Positions 53,401 through 63,769 of a DNA stretch of 64,000 nt are shown in pieces. Below the pieces are notes generated by a model. It was not told the DNA's origin. It saw nothing but the letters and a program-made list of their open reading frames with translations, and did no database searches. The DNA is taken from contig NC_089276.1 in the NCBI RefSeq assembly GCF_963678975.1, forward strand, positions 1,116,001 to 1,180,000, given 5' to 3'. The position numbers and the translations under genes were made by a program. The first letter of the stretch is position 1. Each line of letters starts with the position of its first letter. This stretch comes from Dysidea avara. Lineage: Eukaryota; Porifera; Demospongiae; Dictyoceratida; Dysideidae.

Positions 53401-53960
53401 GGGTAGTGGGTGACCGTGTGAGCCACCTCTCTCATTATGTTACGGTTGACATGGTTACAACGTGAATAATCATTCAGCGTACACTGTTTCACTGGACTAT
53501 GAAACACTCGTCCGAGAAGTGACTTGATATCTTCATCAGCACACACCAAGTGTCCAGTCTCAGTACTCAGGTTACTAGAATTACACCTGGATATCTCATT
53601 TAGGATAATTGACCGTGCAATTGCTTTATTTCTGTATTTCCACAACTGGGTTGAATTGTGATAAATTTCAATTTGTAGGATCATGTCACTTGGCAAGTGT
53701 TCAACATGTGGGATACAATTTTCTGGGTCTTTCACAAACACAAAGTGAGTGTAACCCCATAAGAATAGGACGACTAAAGCCTAGATACAACACGTGCGTT
53801 AAAATATTGGCATATAGCAAAATATAACGCTTACCGCTGATAGAGTGAACACTTCTAGCAATTTTCTCGTCGTCTTGTTGAAGTGTGTGGCGTAGAATTC
53901 GCAAAAGAAGTGATAAAAGTCATTAAAGAACTCTCTTCTTAACCTGAGGATCGGATCCAT
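32402..53960 (-). CDS. TMEM259: Membralin (TMEM259), ER membrane protein
   Basis: Identified exons, 5' to 3': 53960-53835 (starts MDPILRLRR), 53780-53369, then unresolved exon(s), 41338-41222, 36440-36340, 35940-35883, 33997-33908, 33390-33255, 32911-32812 and 32758-32402 (stop). Junction phases match throughout the located 3' set. Matches to membralin as I remember it: NCIPHVE with human NCLEHV, CFG..I.R.LL...LGY with CFGDRFSRLLLDEFLGY, HDAVSG.YYWFRF with the VVSGEHYRFV region, CRSTSSKKYW with CHTSTSKRHW, and QHSMLYFFHRYELP with QHSMIYFFHHYELP. Membrane segments lie after residue 35 and through the 3' exons; the tail is acidic, then Ser/Asn-rich. Vertebrate membralin acts in ER-associated degradation. 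The central part (after residue 179) sits in a 12-kb gap I could not resolve. Confidence 0.88.
34000..35880. other. Membralin intron
   Basis: Collinear with 12,940-14,405 in the left copy. No additional exon or gene is supported. Confidence 0.6.
37215..38400. mobile_element. TA-target non-autonomous transposon, host of a nested element
   Basis: Ends are inverted repeats: TGTGACCCACTGAGCAAAAA at the left and the matching GCTCAGCGGGTCACA at the right. The left copy (16,160-16,175) is the empty site with a single TATA, so insertion followed the duplication. Length is 1,186 bp including a nested 541-bp element. No transposase seen. Confidence 0.85.
37606..38146. mobile_element. hAT-like MITE nested in the TA element
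   Basis: Termini CAGACATGGGGCCAAGTAC and its reverse complement at the right end, flanked by a perfect 8-bp duplication CCCATAAT (37,598-37,605 and 38,147-38,154), the hAT hallmark. The subterminal parts are rich in AAGTACTT-type repeats. The open frame inside is fortuitous. Confidence 0.92.
39177..39289. mobile_element. Fold-back hairpin
   Basis: Inverted arms of about 50 bp (GTTATACAACG outer end, TGCTCTGCCTG and TATAAACGCAC inside) around a GC-rich loop containing GGGCCGTTAGGCCC. Absent from the left copy. Confidence 0.8.
39293..40245. mobile_element. Insertion with TATGTACCACTC ends and hairpin cluster
   Basis: Terminal inverted repeat TATGTACCACTC / GAGTGGTACATA; second inverted words ACCTAATAGGTG and CACCTATTAGGTG lie inside each end. 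Between 40,030 and 40,210 are several consecutive palindromes such as GTGCATTATAA...TTATAATGCAC and CAGTGCAATAT...ATATTGCACTG. Absent from the left copy. No convincing ORF. Confidence 0.7.
41100..41920. repeat. Complex CA-rich microsatellite region
   Basis: Two CA-rich blocks (41,108-41,215 and 41,398-41,920) flank the membralin exon 41,222-41,338. The second block contains alternating CG and CA runs, including GCGCGCGCGCGCGC at 41,882-41,896, prone to left-handed DNA. The His/Thr-rich frames are artefacts. Confidence 0.9.
42236..43800. other. Membralin intron, unique DNA
   Basis: Beyond the duplication edge. A G-run of 13 starts near 42,250. No exon recognised. Confidence 0.5.
43800..44340. 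repeat. Dispersed 0.5-kb duplicate, copy 1
   Basis: Related to 51,170-51,690: shared words include CAGAAGTATCTTCT, TTCACAAAGTCTGAG and CCACCTCAGAGCAAAG in the same order and orientation. Both copies end next to a CA repeat. No identifiable protein. Confidence 0.7.
44400..46990. other. Membralin intron region, no confirmed exon
   Basis: Some open frames have plausible splice sites (for example near 44,556-44,653) but none could be tied to membralin in a consistent phase. One or more membralin exons may hide here or between 47.4 and 53.3 kb. Confidence 0.4.
47009..47394. mobile_element. MITE, CCATATATAGC-type ends, TA target
   Basis: Long imperfect inverted repeats: both arms contain TCAAATGCAATGTC and AAACTTGCTAATTAAAGG in opposite orientation; outer ends are flanked by TA. 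Related ends occur at 52,343-52,550. Confidence 0.75.
48944..49163. mobile_element. Pogo/Tigger-like MITE
   Basis: Termini CAGTGGAACCTTGATTATCC and the inverted GGATAATCAAGGTTCCATTG, flanked by TA. These ends are the classic pogo/Tigger type. 220 bp, no transposase. Confidence 0.88.
49170..51170. other. Membralin intron, no gene seen
   Basis: Holds TACTCTAATAGAGCAGTCA-type motifs at 50,361 and an inverted pair at 51,056-51,094. No coding exon supported. Confidence 0.45.
51170..51690. repeat. Dispersed 0.5-kb duplicate, copy 2
   Basis: Partner of 43,800-44,340, diverged by substitutions and indels, same orientation. Followed by CA-rich repeats at 51,671-51,770. Confidence 0.7.
52343..52550. 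mobile_element. MITE, CCGTATAGCCT-type ends, TA target
   Basis: Left end CCGTATAGCCTGAATATTTCG; right end is the reverse complement with CCATATAGCCTAAATATTTC, both beside TA. Internal words (GGGGTTATC.GCAAAAATTTTATC) match the element at 47,009-47,394. 208 bp. Confidence 0.82.
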
Positions 53961-54264
53961 GAAGGGCGTCAGTTGGAAGAACTTACACCTCCGTATATGG
54001 AAGCATAACATTAAAAAAATCCCTTGGTAAGCAAGAACCGAGCCAAGAATGATACACAGGATAAGCAATGTATATTAAGGATATCTTGGGACTGACCAAG
54101 TGTCCTGATTATCAAGGGGTCCTGATTTTCCAGGTCAGTTTACATGCATACTTTGGGACCAATATTAATACCAAGTGTCCAGATTGTACAGGTGTCCTCA
54201 TTGTAACATGTTTACTGAGGCAACTATTGCCAAATAGCATACAGTCTCTTCATTGCTATAGTAT

Positions 54265-54480
54265 CTATTAATTGGCTTTCAGCACAAGTGCTCATTGAAG
54301 AAAGGAGAAAAAATCGATATATGATTGAACCTGGGTGGCCTCAAACCTGCAGCCATCCGATTACGTGCAAGCGCTTACACAGGAGTCTGCTGGGTGATCA
54401 GGATGTTTTCTCCTTGTTATACATGTATTGTATTCATAGGAGCCTTATAAGGGGAGCTCAAGAGTGGCCCATAACCTACT
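54265..54480 (-). mobile_element. SINE family 2, second copy
   Basis: Shares CAGCACAAGTGC, AAAGGAGAAAAAATC, GCCTC.AACCTGCAGCCATC and GATGTTTTCTCCTTGTTAT with the insert at 14,571-14,982. The tRNA-like B box reads GGTTTGAGGCC on the minus strand here. Lies just upstream of membralin exon 1. Confidence 0.7.
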
Positions 54481-55098
54481 AGAGCATCGTGTAGTTTCTA
54501 CTTTACATCAAGTTGTATCTACAGCTAGGTGATGAATGTGTGTAATAATAGCCAATGGTATTTCAGTATTTGACATGCCACTTTTATTATTCAAGCCTTA
54601 CCTTTTGACAGTAAAGCTATGAACTGAAATGTCCTAGCTTACTATGTAGAGTTGTTAGTGCATCTGTCAGCTACTCACTCAGTATAAATTAATGGTGGAC
54701 ACTTTAGGCCCAACAAATTGTCAGGTACTTGCAGAAGTTTTGCTCCATGTATGCAGAGCCAACTAAAATATTTGTCCTTACTATCAGTAGCCGAGGTTTC
54801 ACTGTGGGTAAGCCCCCTACACTTGTAACATGAGGGGCCTAAAGAACAACTAATTCTACACAAAACTTTTGGAATTTCATAGAATCTTCAAATCTTGCTC
54901 TTACTCTCACCTTAATTTATGAAAACCCACAATATACCATTATGTGCTGAAATCTTGTTTCAATAATGATGCAATGAGATAAATATGAGAATAAATTGTA
55001 CAAATTAACAAAATAGTGATAGGTTCAAGCACTGTTGAGAATTTGTGTAAAATATGGTCAAAAATATTATAACTACAAAAATAATCAATACAATGTCA

Positions 55099-58000
55099 TT
55101 AACGAGCCGCTTTCTCGTTCATTTCCTTAGTGCGTTCAACATTAGCTAGTTGCCTAGGATACTTCATTCCATCGATGTGGCACTCTCCTTCGTAATTATC
55201 CACTCGGTGGGCATTTGGCAACATTCCTTTCACCACCTCAGTAATACCATCATTATTAGCAGCCAGTACTAGTTGTGACGCCACATTACAGTATCGCTGC
55301 ATTAGTGAAGCATCCTTCGGGTACTACAGAAGAGAACAACTCAGTAACATACTACTACTGGTCCTGCATTGAATATTAAGGGTATGCAAGGACACTTGTG
55401 GGTAAGGTAGCTAGTCCCAAGTGTGCAGTGTTACATATACACAAAAATCACTTGAAATACTGAACCGATGCTTAAAAAAATAATATCAGTAGCACTTAAT
55501 CCCATAGTCTCTACCTGTGTGGTGTAGTAATAGACTTGAGCTGCCTTCTCCATTGGAATCTTTGATGCCCATCTTTCTGCACCATCGTAGGTAAGGTCTT
55601 CATTGTTACCACACAGGATACCAAATGCCTTCCCAATCAGTGCTAATATACCAGCCAAGGGGCAGCCGAGGTATGGGGACCCAATACTTTGGATAATACG
55701 ACCATTCTCCTACAACATATGATGGACAGCAGACAATATGATAAAGATACAGGTTATAAATAAATTGTGCTGAATTTACTGAAACTGCACATAATAATAA
55801 ACATTAATTTGCTTTCTTTTCGTTGTAAAATAATTTTCGTATGCAAAACTTGTACGAAAATTTCTTACAAGAAAGTTTTTACATAAGATCAAACTACTCT
55901 AATAGAGCAGTCATTCATGTAAATCATATGAAAATATTTTACACAAAAATTTTTTGCACGAAAATAAAGCGAATTACAGTATATGACACATGTCAGAATA
56001 AAGTCAAAAGAACAAGGTAATGTTAACTTAAGCTGTTGCATTTCAGCAAAGAAACACCGTCAAGAGTTGTGTAAACTTTTTACGTGTTATTGTGTGAGGT
56101 TTAGTTTTGTGCATTAGAATAACAGTAACAGAACTCTGCTTATAATATGCACTACGCATTATTAGATACTCAAAAAAGTTAATTTGGAATTTGAATAATT
56201 GTATAGTTGTTTCACAGGTACAACTGACACCGTCTCAAGGTTGAAAATATTTAAATTTATAAGTAAAAGAATTAAAGTATCACTATAAACTCTTATCACA
56301 AGCCTCAAATTCTTTCCATTGTATTGTAATAGAGTTGTTCACCTGCTAGCACCTTCTCAAAACACACTATTGTTACAAATAAACTACACATTTCATTGAG
56401 ACCATAGTCCCCATTTGTTAGTTTTGTTATTTCTGTACTTCTTCACATAACCATTGACATTTTCATCTGTGAAACAACTAATCAAGCAGTGGCCCAAGTA
56501 GTATAGACCTCAATACATAGCCTTCCATAATATTTCAAAATTTTACATAGCAACACAAAATTTATGAAAATTTGTTCCTAGAAAAACTATTCCATTGCAA
56601 GATATTATAAATACACTCACCACAGCATCCATCCCAGTTGGATAATAACTATATAAGTGGACTGCCACAGGTCCACCTTGAGAATGACCAACTGCACTGT
56701 ATCTTGTAGCACCTTTTTCCTTAACAAAATCTAGTACTTTTCTAGCATACTCGTCGTGTAGAAAGTTTTGTCCATACTCCCCAAATACCAATTCATCATC
56801 AAAATAGTCCAACAGGAAGCCATTGTACTCAGCACAGTATCCATGGAGTAGTAATATCTGTCCATCGGCAGCAGTTGTGTTATCCTTTCTGATCCTGTAA
56901 GGATTGTATCCCTCCTTCATCTCCCAGTCTATCTCGATATCTTCTGCATTGAGTGATGGGCTCCAGTTTGTCAAGCTGTCATCTGAAGCAACTTTAAGAG
57001 TATTAGCAGTGCTTAAAGTGATAAATGATTTTAGCTCCTCCAATGAAACACTCTTTAGTACAAGTGGTGGTTTAGCATTGACCAATTCCAGCCAACGCGA
57101 GTCCAAATGCATTTGAAAATGGTGACAATTAAAAAGACAGCGTTTCTTCTTTTTCACATCTACTAGGCCACTGATCCATGCTACAGGGACCTCTTCATTG
57201 TTCTCTCCAGTACCCCACACTTGAGCAAATGCTCGGTACGACACATCAGGTCCGTCCCAATCCACATCAATAGTGAAGTCAATCAGTTCTCTCTGAGATA
57301 TTTCATGAGTACTTAGAGCACCTCTGACATTACCGGTAATACTGACAGAAGGATGTGCCACTGTAAACACATACCATAATGACCTTATAAACTTTGTACC
57401 ATCAGACAGTTCTCCACTGAGCTGAACAAGGTTCTTATAAACCCCAGAAACTGGTGCTTCAAATGTTGCATAGAGGTCAGTGGCATCAGCCATAACACTA
57501 AGGACAGTTTTTTGGTCATCAGGTCCTTCTTTCATTTCAACATTCTTCTGTGTCCCATCAGGCAAGTAGACAGTAGTTACTGCACTATCCAGAGCAGCAA
57601 CACTTCTTGTTGAGTTGATGTTCTCCTTTGACTTGACCACTGATGGTAACAGTGCAATGATCTGAACAGAACGTCCAGCTATGAGATTCTCTGCTGGTAC
57701 GTAAGCTTGCAGGATCAAGTCACTAGGATAGAAGGATGCGATAAGACTAGCGTTGACTGGAAGCTTGGAGGAATCTTCGGAAGAGACAGTTACAGTCCAC
57801 TGGCCTACACTGGGGACTGGATCATTAAACAAAAATGTCCTACAAGGGTACAGCCCTCCTGTGCCGTATCCAATCTTCTCATCTACTATCGTATTAGCCT
57901 CAACTGTTGCACCACTGGGTAATGTAAACTTTAACGTGAATATATTAAAGTCTGCAGAAAACACGGTCAAAGCAAAAATATCGCAATAGTCTACGGGAAA

Positions 58001-58466
58001 TGTGTGTGTCCATTCCGGACTCGTCTTGTCCAGTGTTAACAATGGCAACACGTAATAACGCGAGTGCATACCAGACGTCTCTAACGAAGGAGGATTAAAT
58101 GATGGAAATTCTGCTGCAGGTCCCGCTAGACTCTTGTACTGGTAATTGTCAGTCTGGCCATAGGTCCTTGCATAGGTCCGCTGACTCAGCAGCAACGCAA
58201 CTAACAGCAGTGAAACAAAACCCTGTAAGAACAAGGTGTGTCACTTGAAGTACCCTATTAACACTAGTAGATGCTTATATGAACTCCTTCTTTCCTTTTA
58301 CAATAAAATTATGGAACCAACTAGATTATCGTATTATCCAAGCTCCATCTCTTGATTTATTTAACAATTATATAAATTTGTAAATAAGTAGCTAACTACA
58401 TATGTACGAATATACTCATGATTGAGTTTGTACATTAACAAATATATATATATATAGTCTTACCAT
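55099..58466 (-). CDS. Secreted alpha/beta-hydrolase (lipase-like), gene C
   Basis: Exons 58466-58464 (ATG only), 58222-56621 (534 codons), 55709-55515 (65 codons) and 55323-55099 (74 codons plus stop) give 674 residues; all introns are phase 0. Residues 2-20 are a signal peptide (GFVSLLLVALLLSQ). The N-terminal and middle regions look beta-rich; a VPVAWISGL...LDSRWLE block resembles the DUF4785-like part of bacterial secreted proteins. The hydrolase part begins at LLLHGYC, with nucleophile elbow GHSQGG (Ser515), then HLYSYY, CGNNEDLTYDGA, candidate Asp625 (NNDGITE) and His649 (GECH). This combination recalls secreted lipase-like proteins of myxobacteria and Shewanella (recalled, not searched). 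Substrate unknown. An apparent in-frame ATG at 58,234 is intronic. Confidence 0.88.
55806..55979. mobile_element. Small MITE in intron 2 of gene C
   Basis: Ends carry AATTTGCTTTCTTTTCG and, inverted at the right, AATTCGCTTTATTTTCG. Contains one CTCTAATAGAGCAGTCA motif. About 175 bp. Confidence 0.6.
58268..58456 (+). mobile_element. 5'-truncated LINE tail in intron 1 of gene C
   Basis: Nearly identical to 30,657-30,870: DAYMNSFFPFTIKLWNQL coding end, stop, tail and (TA)n. It lies antisense to gene C and ends about 6 bases from the 5' splice site of the ATG-only exon. Confidence 0.88.
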
Positions 58467-58692
58467 TTGTTGAGTTGCGACAAGTCGGATCCTACAGCAA
58501 CAATATCGAGTATGAAAAATCCTTTGGTCACTGCATGACTGTCACATGACCGCAGTCACGAGAATCACGTCATAGCTACATAATAAGCGGTAAGGTTTAC
58601 TTTGATACTTTCCAGTTGGACAGCCTGAAATGTGGACACCTTGGACTTGCATTTGATTACTGCAGTGAATTTAGCTTGGTGGCTATAATGAT

Positions 58693-58922
58693 TAAGGTAA
58701 ATGCGGGTATTTCCGGACAGCGTACAATTCCGGACACTTTGGTACCTTTATCAAGCTAGCCGAGGAACGAAACAACGGATTGCCTTGAAATTTCTGCTGT
58801 GAATAGCTATTCTTATAGGGATTATAAAAATCGAAAAGTGTGTTCTAGTTGATTCATTCTTGGGTGCTATACACGAAGTGTCCGGAATTGTGCGCTGTCC
58901 GGAAATACCCGCATTTACCTTA
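58693..58922. mobile_element. MITE upstream of gene C, ~48-bp inverted repeats
   Basis: Left end TAAGGTAAATGCGGGTATTT followed by CCGGACAGCG; the right end is the near-perfect reverse complement. TA at both ends, 230 bp, no ORF. It lies about 230 bp upstream of the gene C ATG. Confidence 0.9.
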
Positions 58923-59351
58923 GCTAGTGCCAATTGGTGTCCATTTTAAAGCTCTCCGGCATATAAATGGGACCATGAACAGTATATGTGTAGTATACAG
59001 CTAGTCTTTGCACCCATCACTACAGTAAAAATCTGTAGTCCTATTATATTAGAAGTTGTAGTTATTCAGGCACCACCCAGTATAGCTATATACAGCTGTC
59101 ACAACTGCCATCATAGATCAATGTACGAAATCTATGCTGCCATCAGATATCCCATGCAAGGACAACTTCAAAATTCCAGTTAATAATCATAAGATCACAT
59201 ATACAGGGATTTCCCCATAATTATTACTTACATGCATGTCTGCGAGTGACCTTCACGATGTCATGCTGTTCTGTTACTCAAGACAAATCAAATTTTAATA
59301 CTATATGTGCTAATTATTTCACACAATAATAAATGAATTGTATAGACACAA

Positions 59352-62300
59352 TTAACGAGCAGCAGCAGCATTAACCTCCTTGTTGCGTTCTTCATTATAT
59401 AACTGAAAGGGGTACTGCATTCCCGTCATGTGGCACTCTCCTTCAAAAATAGAAACCTGATTAGCATAAGGTAACTTTGCTTTAGCCACTTCTGTGATGC
59501 CATCATTGGGTGAAGACAGCACCAGTTGAACAACCAATAGGCAATATCGCTGCAGTAGTGGAGCATTTCCGGGATACTATGATAATACACAAAGTTAATA
59601 CAACTGATGGTATAAAAGTATTTACCTGTGTGATATAGTAGTATACTTCATTAAGGTAGTCAATTGGTAGCTCGGCTGCCCACCTAGCAGCCCCATCATA
59701 AGTGAGGTCACCATTAGAACCACATCCGATGCCAAAGAAGTCTCCAATTATTGCCAGGAGACCAGCCAAAGGACAACCAAGATAAGGCGTTCCAAGACTT
59801 TGAACAATACGACCATTCTCCTATTGCAAAACACCAATGAACAGTTCATTGACATGATGCAGTACCATATATGACTAATAATTCTTGAAGGGATTCAAAT
59901 TTGTCAAACATTTCAATGATGGACAAAAATTCAGCGAAGAGCATTGAATCTACCATTATACTGTCAAGGGATAAATATTTTCACAGATTTTTAATTGTAC
60001 GGTGAACACTTTGACCATGCATTGCCATACAACAGTATAAATTTATGGCTTCAGAAGTCCAACAATTTTGAGTTGATGGTATTTATACATACAAGTATAT
60101 AAAAAATCGAAATTTTGAATTTGAGTAGATAAATAAAAATGGACATCTGCAGGACATTTTATTCCTACTTCAGTCACGGCTATACTATTGACAAGCTACT
60201 AGCTGCATACATACTAATTTTCGAGGTACATAATTTTCGCTCATTAATTACAATTTTCAGTTTCCTTACTCGTTTTTCACTTGGATATATAGTGTCACAC
60301 CAATTTTGTAATCCTTAATTTTCAAGGATGAAAATTTTGTGGACAGCCAAGCAACCACATAATTTGTGAAAATTATGTCCCTTGAAAATTTGTGCACACG
60401 TGGTATATGACTGAAGTAAGAATCCATTATTTCATTATTTTTATTTCTATTATAACATGATTTATTACTGGTGAACCTGTGCAGCTATTCGCCAAAGTTT
60501 CCCTCTATACGGTACAATACAGCACGCTTGGAAAGTATAATCATTATTTTCATATACAAGTCTTACTTTTCAGTTGTCCCTCATCGGGGTATTACTAATA
60601 CAGCATGGAAAAAGCTACAAGGTCTTGTGTACAAGTGTAACTACGTAACAATAAAGCTTTCCTGTATTACTGATTGGTTATTAATAGTCTGTACCTAGCC
60701 ACCCACACGTTTACCTTTTCCCCTTACAAATAATCTTTGCTATAAGATGACAGGTAGGTTTCAGTCTCAAAACTGGGTCTCAGATCCCCAGATTATACTA
60801 GATTATACTAGATTATACTATCCAGGTCAATGGCTCATGCCAGATAGCAATGAACAAGTGTTGGGTTATTAACTAAACACAAGAATGCAAACATATATTA
60901 GTTGCCTTAAAAATGCAAAAAATGACATGGAGTAGCAGTTGGTGTCACAGATTATACATATAATAACAGGGGTATAGCCGGGGGGGGGGGGGGGGGGTTG
61001 GATGGTTCGGATGAACCACCCTTTCAGAGGCAGAATTTTATAAATTAAAAATCACACCAAATCTTACAGCCCTAGAGCTCTCTGGTAGCTGCTTGCACAC
61101 TGGTGCTTCTCTGTACTACTCTTGAGGGTCACATCACATTAATGTTGAACTACTTACTCAAATTTGTGAGTGTATATATTGCAAATCATCTATTGCATCA
61201 CATAATCAATTTTGCACATTCATACATGGCGGAAATGGTGAAGGATTGTTTGGTTGGTTGAGACACTGATATTACAAGGCAGAAGCTACGATAAATTTCA
61301 GTGGTTACGTGTTATGCATGTGTCAGATTAGCACAAACTGTGAATATAGTTGATGTATATTTAGCTGATGAATGGGTTATTTGTCACATGTTGTGGGCAG
61401 GTGATGTCTTGGAGGACAAGCCATGTCTGAAGTTGCTGACTATCAACAGGAGGACCGATCGATAACTATTGCCAACTAAGAGACTCGTGTGTGGAGGGCT
61501 CGTGTGCGGAGGGCTCGTGTGTGGAGGGCTCGTGTGTGGAGGGCTCTTGTGTGCAAGGAAACTGAAGTTGGCTGTCTATGTTTTCTGGAAGTGAAGATTA
61601 GTTGGTATTACAATAGATTTATATAAGCTGCATAAACAGCAGTGTTTAGTTATTTAGATGCACTAACAGCACCTTTTATTACTGCCGAAGGGAACATTTT
61701 GAGTATGAATCATTTTTGGTCAAACATGGTCTAGGGGAAGCACCTAGGCCTTATAATATCGAGATACTTCAAATCTGAACTCCCTTCAAGAAAATCTCCT
61801 GGCTACACCCCTGAATAATAAATACTTATTATTTGCAATCTGTGTTCTGATGACATAATTGCATACAGTGCACACAATACATGACCTACCACAGCATCTA
61901 ATCCGGACATGTAATATGTGTACAAGTGAGTGGCTACTGCTCCTCCTTGAGAGTGGCCATAAGTGCTATATCTTGTCACTCCAGCTTCATCAAGATCCTT
62001 TAGTACCTCTCTGGCATATTCATCATGCAACATGTTTTTACCATAGCGGTTAAAGACAAAGTAGTCAGTAAAATGTTCTGGTGGAAAATAATCATCTCCC
62101 GCACAATATCCATGAAGAAGTACTAGTGTTCCTGTTTCACTGCTAGTAGTGTTGTCCTTCTTAATCCTGTAAGGATTGTATCCCTCCTTCATCTCCCAGT
62201 CTATCTCAATATTTTCTTCTTTAAATGATGGAGTCCAGTTTAGCAAGTGGTCATCTGAAGCAACCTTAATAGAGTCGGCAGTACTCAGAGTAATGTAACC

Positions 62301-63510
62301 TTTTAGTTCCTCCAGTGAGACCCTCTTGAGGGTAAGTGGTGGTTTAGCATTAGCAAATTCCAGCCAGCGTGAATCTAACTGCATTTTAATATAGTGGCAG
62401 TGACCTACACAAAGCTCTTTCTTCTGCACATCCACTAGACCACTGATCCATGCTACAGGGACCTCTTCATTGTTCTTACCAGTACCCCACACTTGAGCAA
62501 ATGCTCGGTACGATACATCAGGTCCGTCCCAATCCACGTCAATGGTAAAGTCAATCAGTTCTCTCTGAGATATTTCATGAGTACGTAGAGCACCTCTGAC
62601 ATCACCAGTGATACTGACAGAAGGGTGTGCCACTGTAAACACATACCATAATGACCTTATAAACTTTGTACCATCAGACAGTTCTCCACTGAGCTGAACA
62701 AGGTTCTTATAAATTCCTGAAACTGGTGCCTCAAATGTTGCATAGAGGTCATTAGATATGCTACGGGGACCTTCTTTCATTTCAACATTCTTCTGTGTCC
62801 CATCTGGCAAGTAGACAGTAGTTACTGCACTATCCAGAGCAGCAACACTTCTTGTTGAGTTGATGTTCTCCTTTGACTTGACCACTGATGGTAACAGTGC
62901 AATGATCTGAACAGAACGTCCAGCTATGAGATTCTCTGCTGGTACATAAGCTTGCAGGGTCAAGTCACTAGGATAGAATGATGCGATGAGACTGGCCTTA
63001 GCTGGAAATGTGGAGGGATCATTAGAAGTGACACTTATAGTCCACTGGCCTACACTGGGGACTGGATCATTAAACAAGAATGTCCTACAAGGGTATGACC
63101 CAGCTGTTCCATATCCCAACTCTTCATCAGCCACAACGTTAGCAGTGACTGACTTACCATCTGGTGATGTGAAAACTAACTTGAAGGATTTTGGATTTTT
63201 ACCAAACACTGTCACAGCAAAAATGTCACAATGGTCCACAGGAAAGGCGTGTTTCCACTCAGGAGTCGTCTCGTCCAGTGTTAGCAATGGTAACACGTGA
63301 TAACGCGAGTGCATACCCGTCGCCTCTAGCGGAGGAGGTGCAAAGTGTGGAAATTCTGCTGCAGATCCCGCTAGATTCTTGTACTGATATTGTTTACTCT
63401 GGCCATAAGTGTGCTGGGTCAGCAGCAACGCAGCAATCATAAGCGAAAGAAAACCCTGCAAAACAGCATAAATGACTTAGCTAATTGCTTACACTTATAG
63501 TGATTACCAT
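59352..63510 (-). CDS. Secreted alpha/beta-hydrolase (lipase-like), gene D
   Basis: Exons 63510-63508 (ATG only), 63455-61890 (522 codons), 59820-59626 (65 codons) and 59576-59352 (74 codons plus stop) give 662 residues; introns are phase 0 at the same places as in gene C. Signal peptide GFLSLMIAALLL. Catalytic candidates are Ser503 in GHSQGG, Asp613 (SPNDGITE) and His637 (GECH). Words THLYTYYMSGLD, CGSNGDLTYDGA and the ending NAAAAR match bacterial homologues, as I remember them, even more closely than gene C. It is a tandem paralogue about 0.9 kb upstream of gene C. The middle is almost identical to gene C in DNA, while a short segment after MKEGP differs in length and sequence. Intron 2 contains a hAT-like element. 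Confidence 0.88.
60793..60824. repeat. Short tandem repeat, ATTATACTAG unit
   Basis: Three consecutive units of about 10 bases in intron 2 of gene D. Confidence 0.85.
60967..61813. mobile_element. hAT-like non-autonomous element in gene D intron
   Basis: Ends CAGGGGTATAGCC and, inverted, GGCTACACCCCTG. Flanks TATAATAA and AATAATAA match at 7 of 8 positions, as expected for a hAT target duplication. A G-run of about 17 follows the left end. 847 bp, no transposase seen. A 15-bp tandem repeat lies inside. Confidence 0.82.
61487..61554. repeat. 15-bp tandem repeat CTCGTGTGTGGAGGG
   Basis: About four and a half units with one or two mismatches, inside the hAT-like element. Confidence 0.9.
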
Positions 63511-63769
63511 TAGTATTCAGTGACAGGAACAAAGAAAAAACTTTATCTTGTATTAAAGCAGCCAGTCACATGACATCAATCGTGACACCGGTCATAAATT
63601 AGGGCGTGGTCACCGATTTGCATGCATCAAGGAAATGACAATCAAAATACGCAAATGATGACCAACAGATACATCATGACTGGTCTGATGTGATCCATGA
63701 AACAATCAATACACTCTGGCTAATCAAAAGTTTTTTAACCTTCCATATGATTGCCAGCACAAGCAGACC

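Noticed and set aside
59862-60410. Possible MITE with TACCATATATGAC ends
   Set aside because: The two ends read as direct rather than inverted and the interior shows no clear terminal symmetry.
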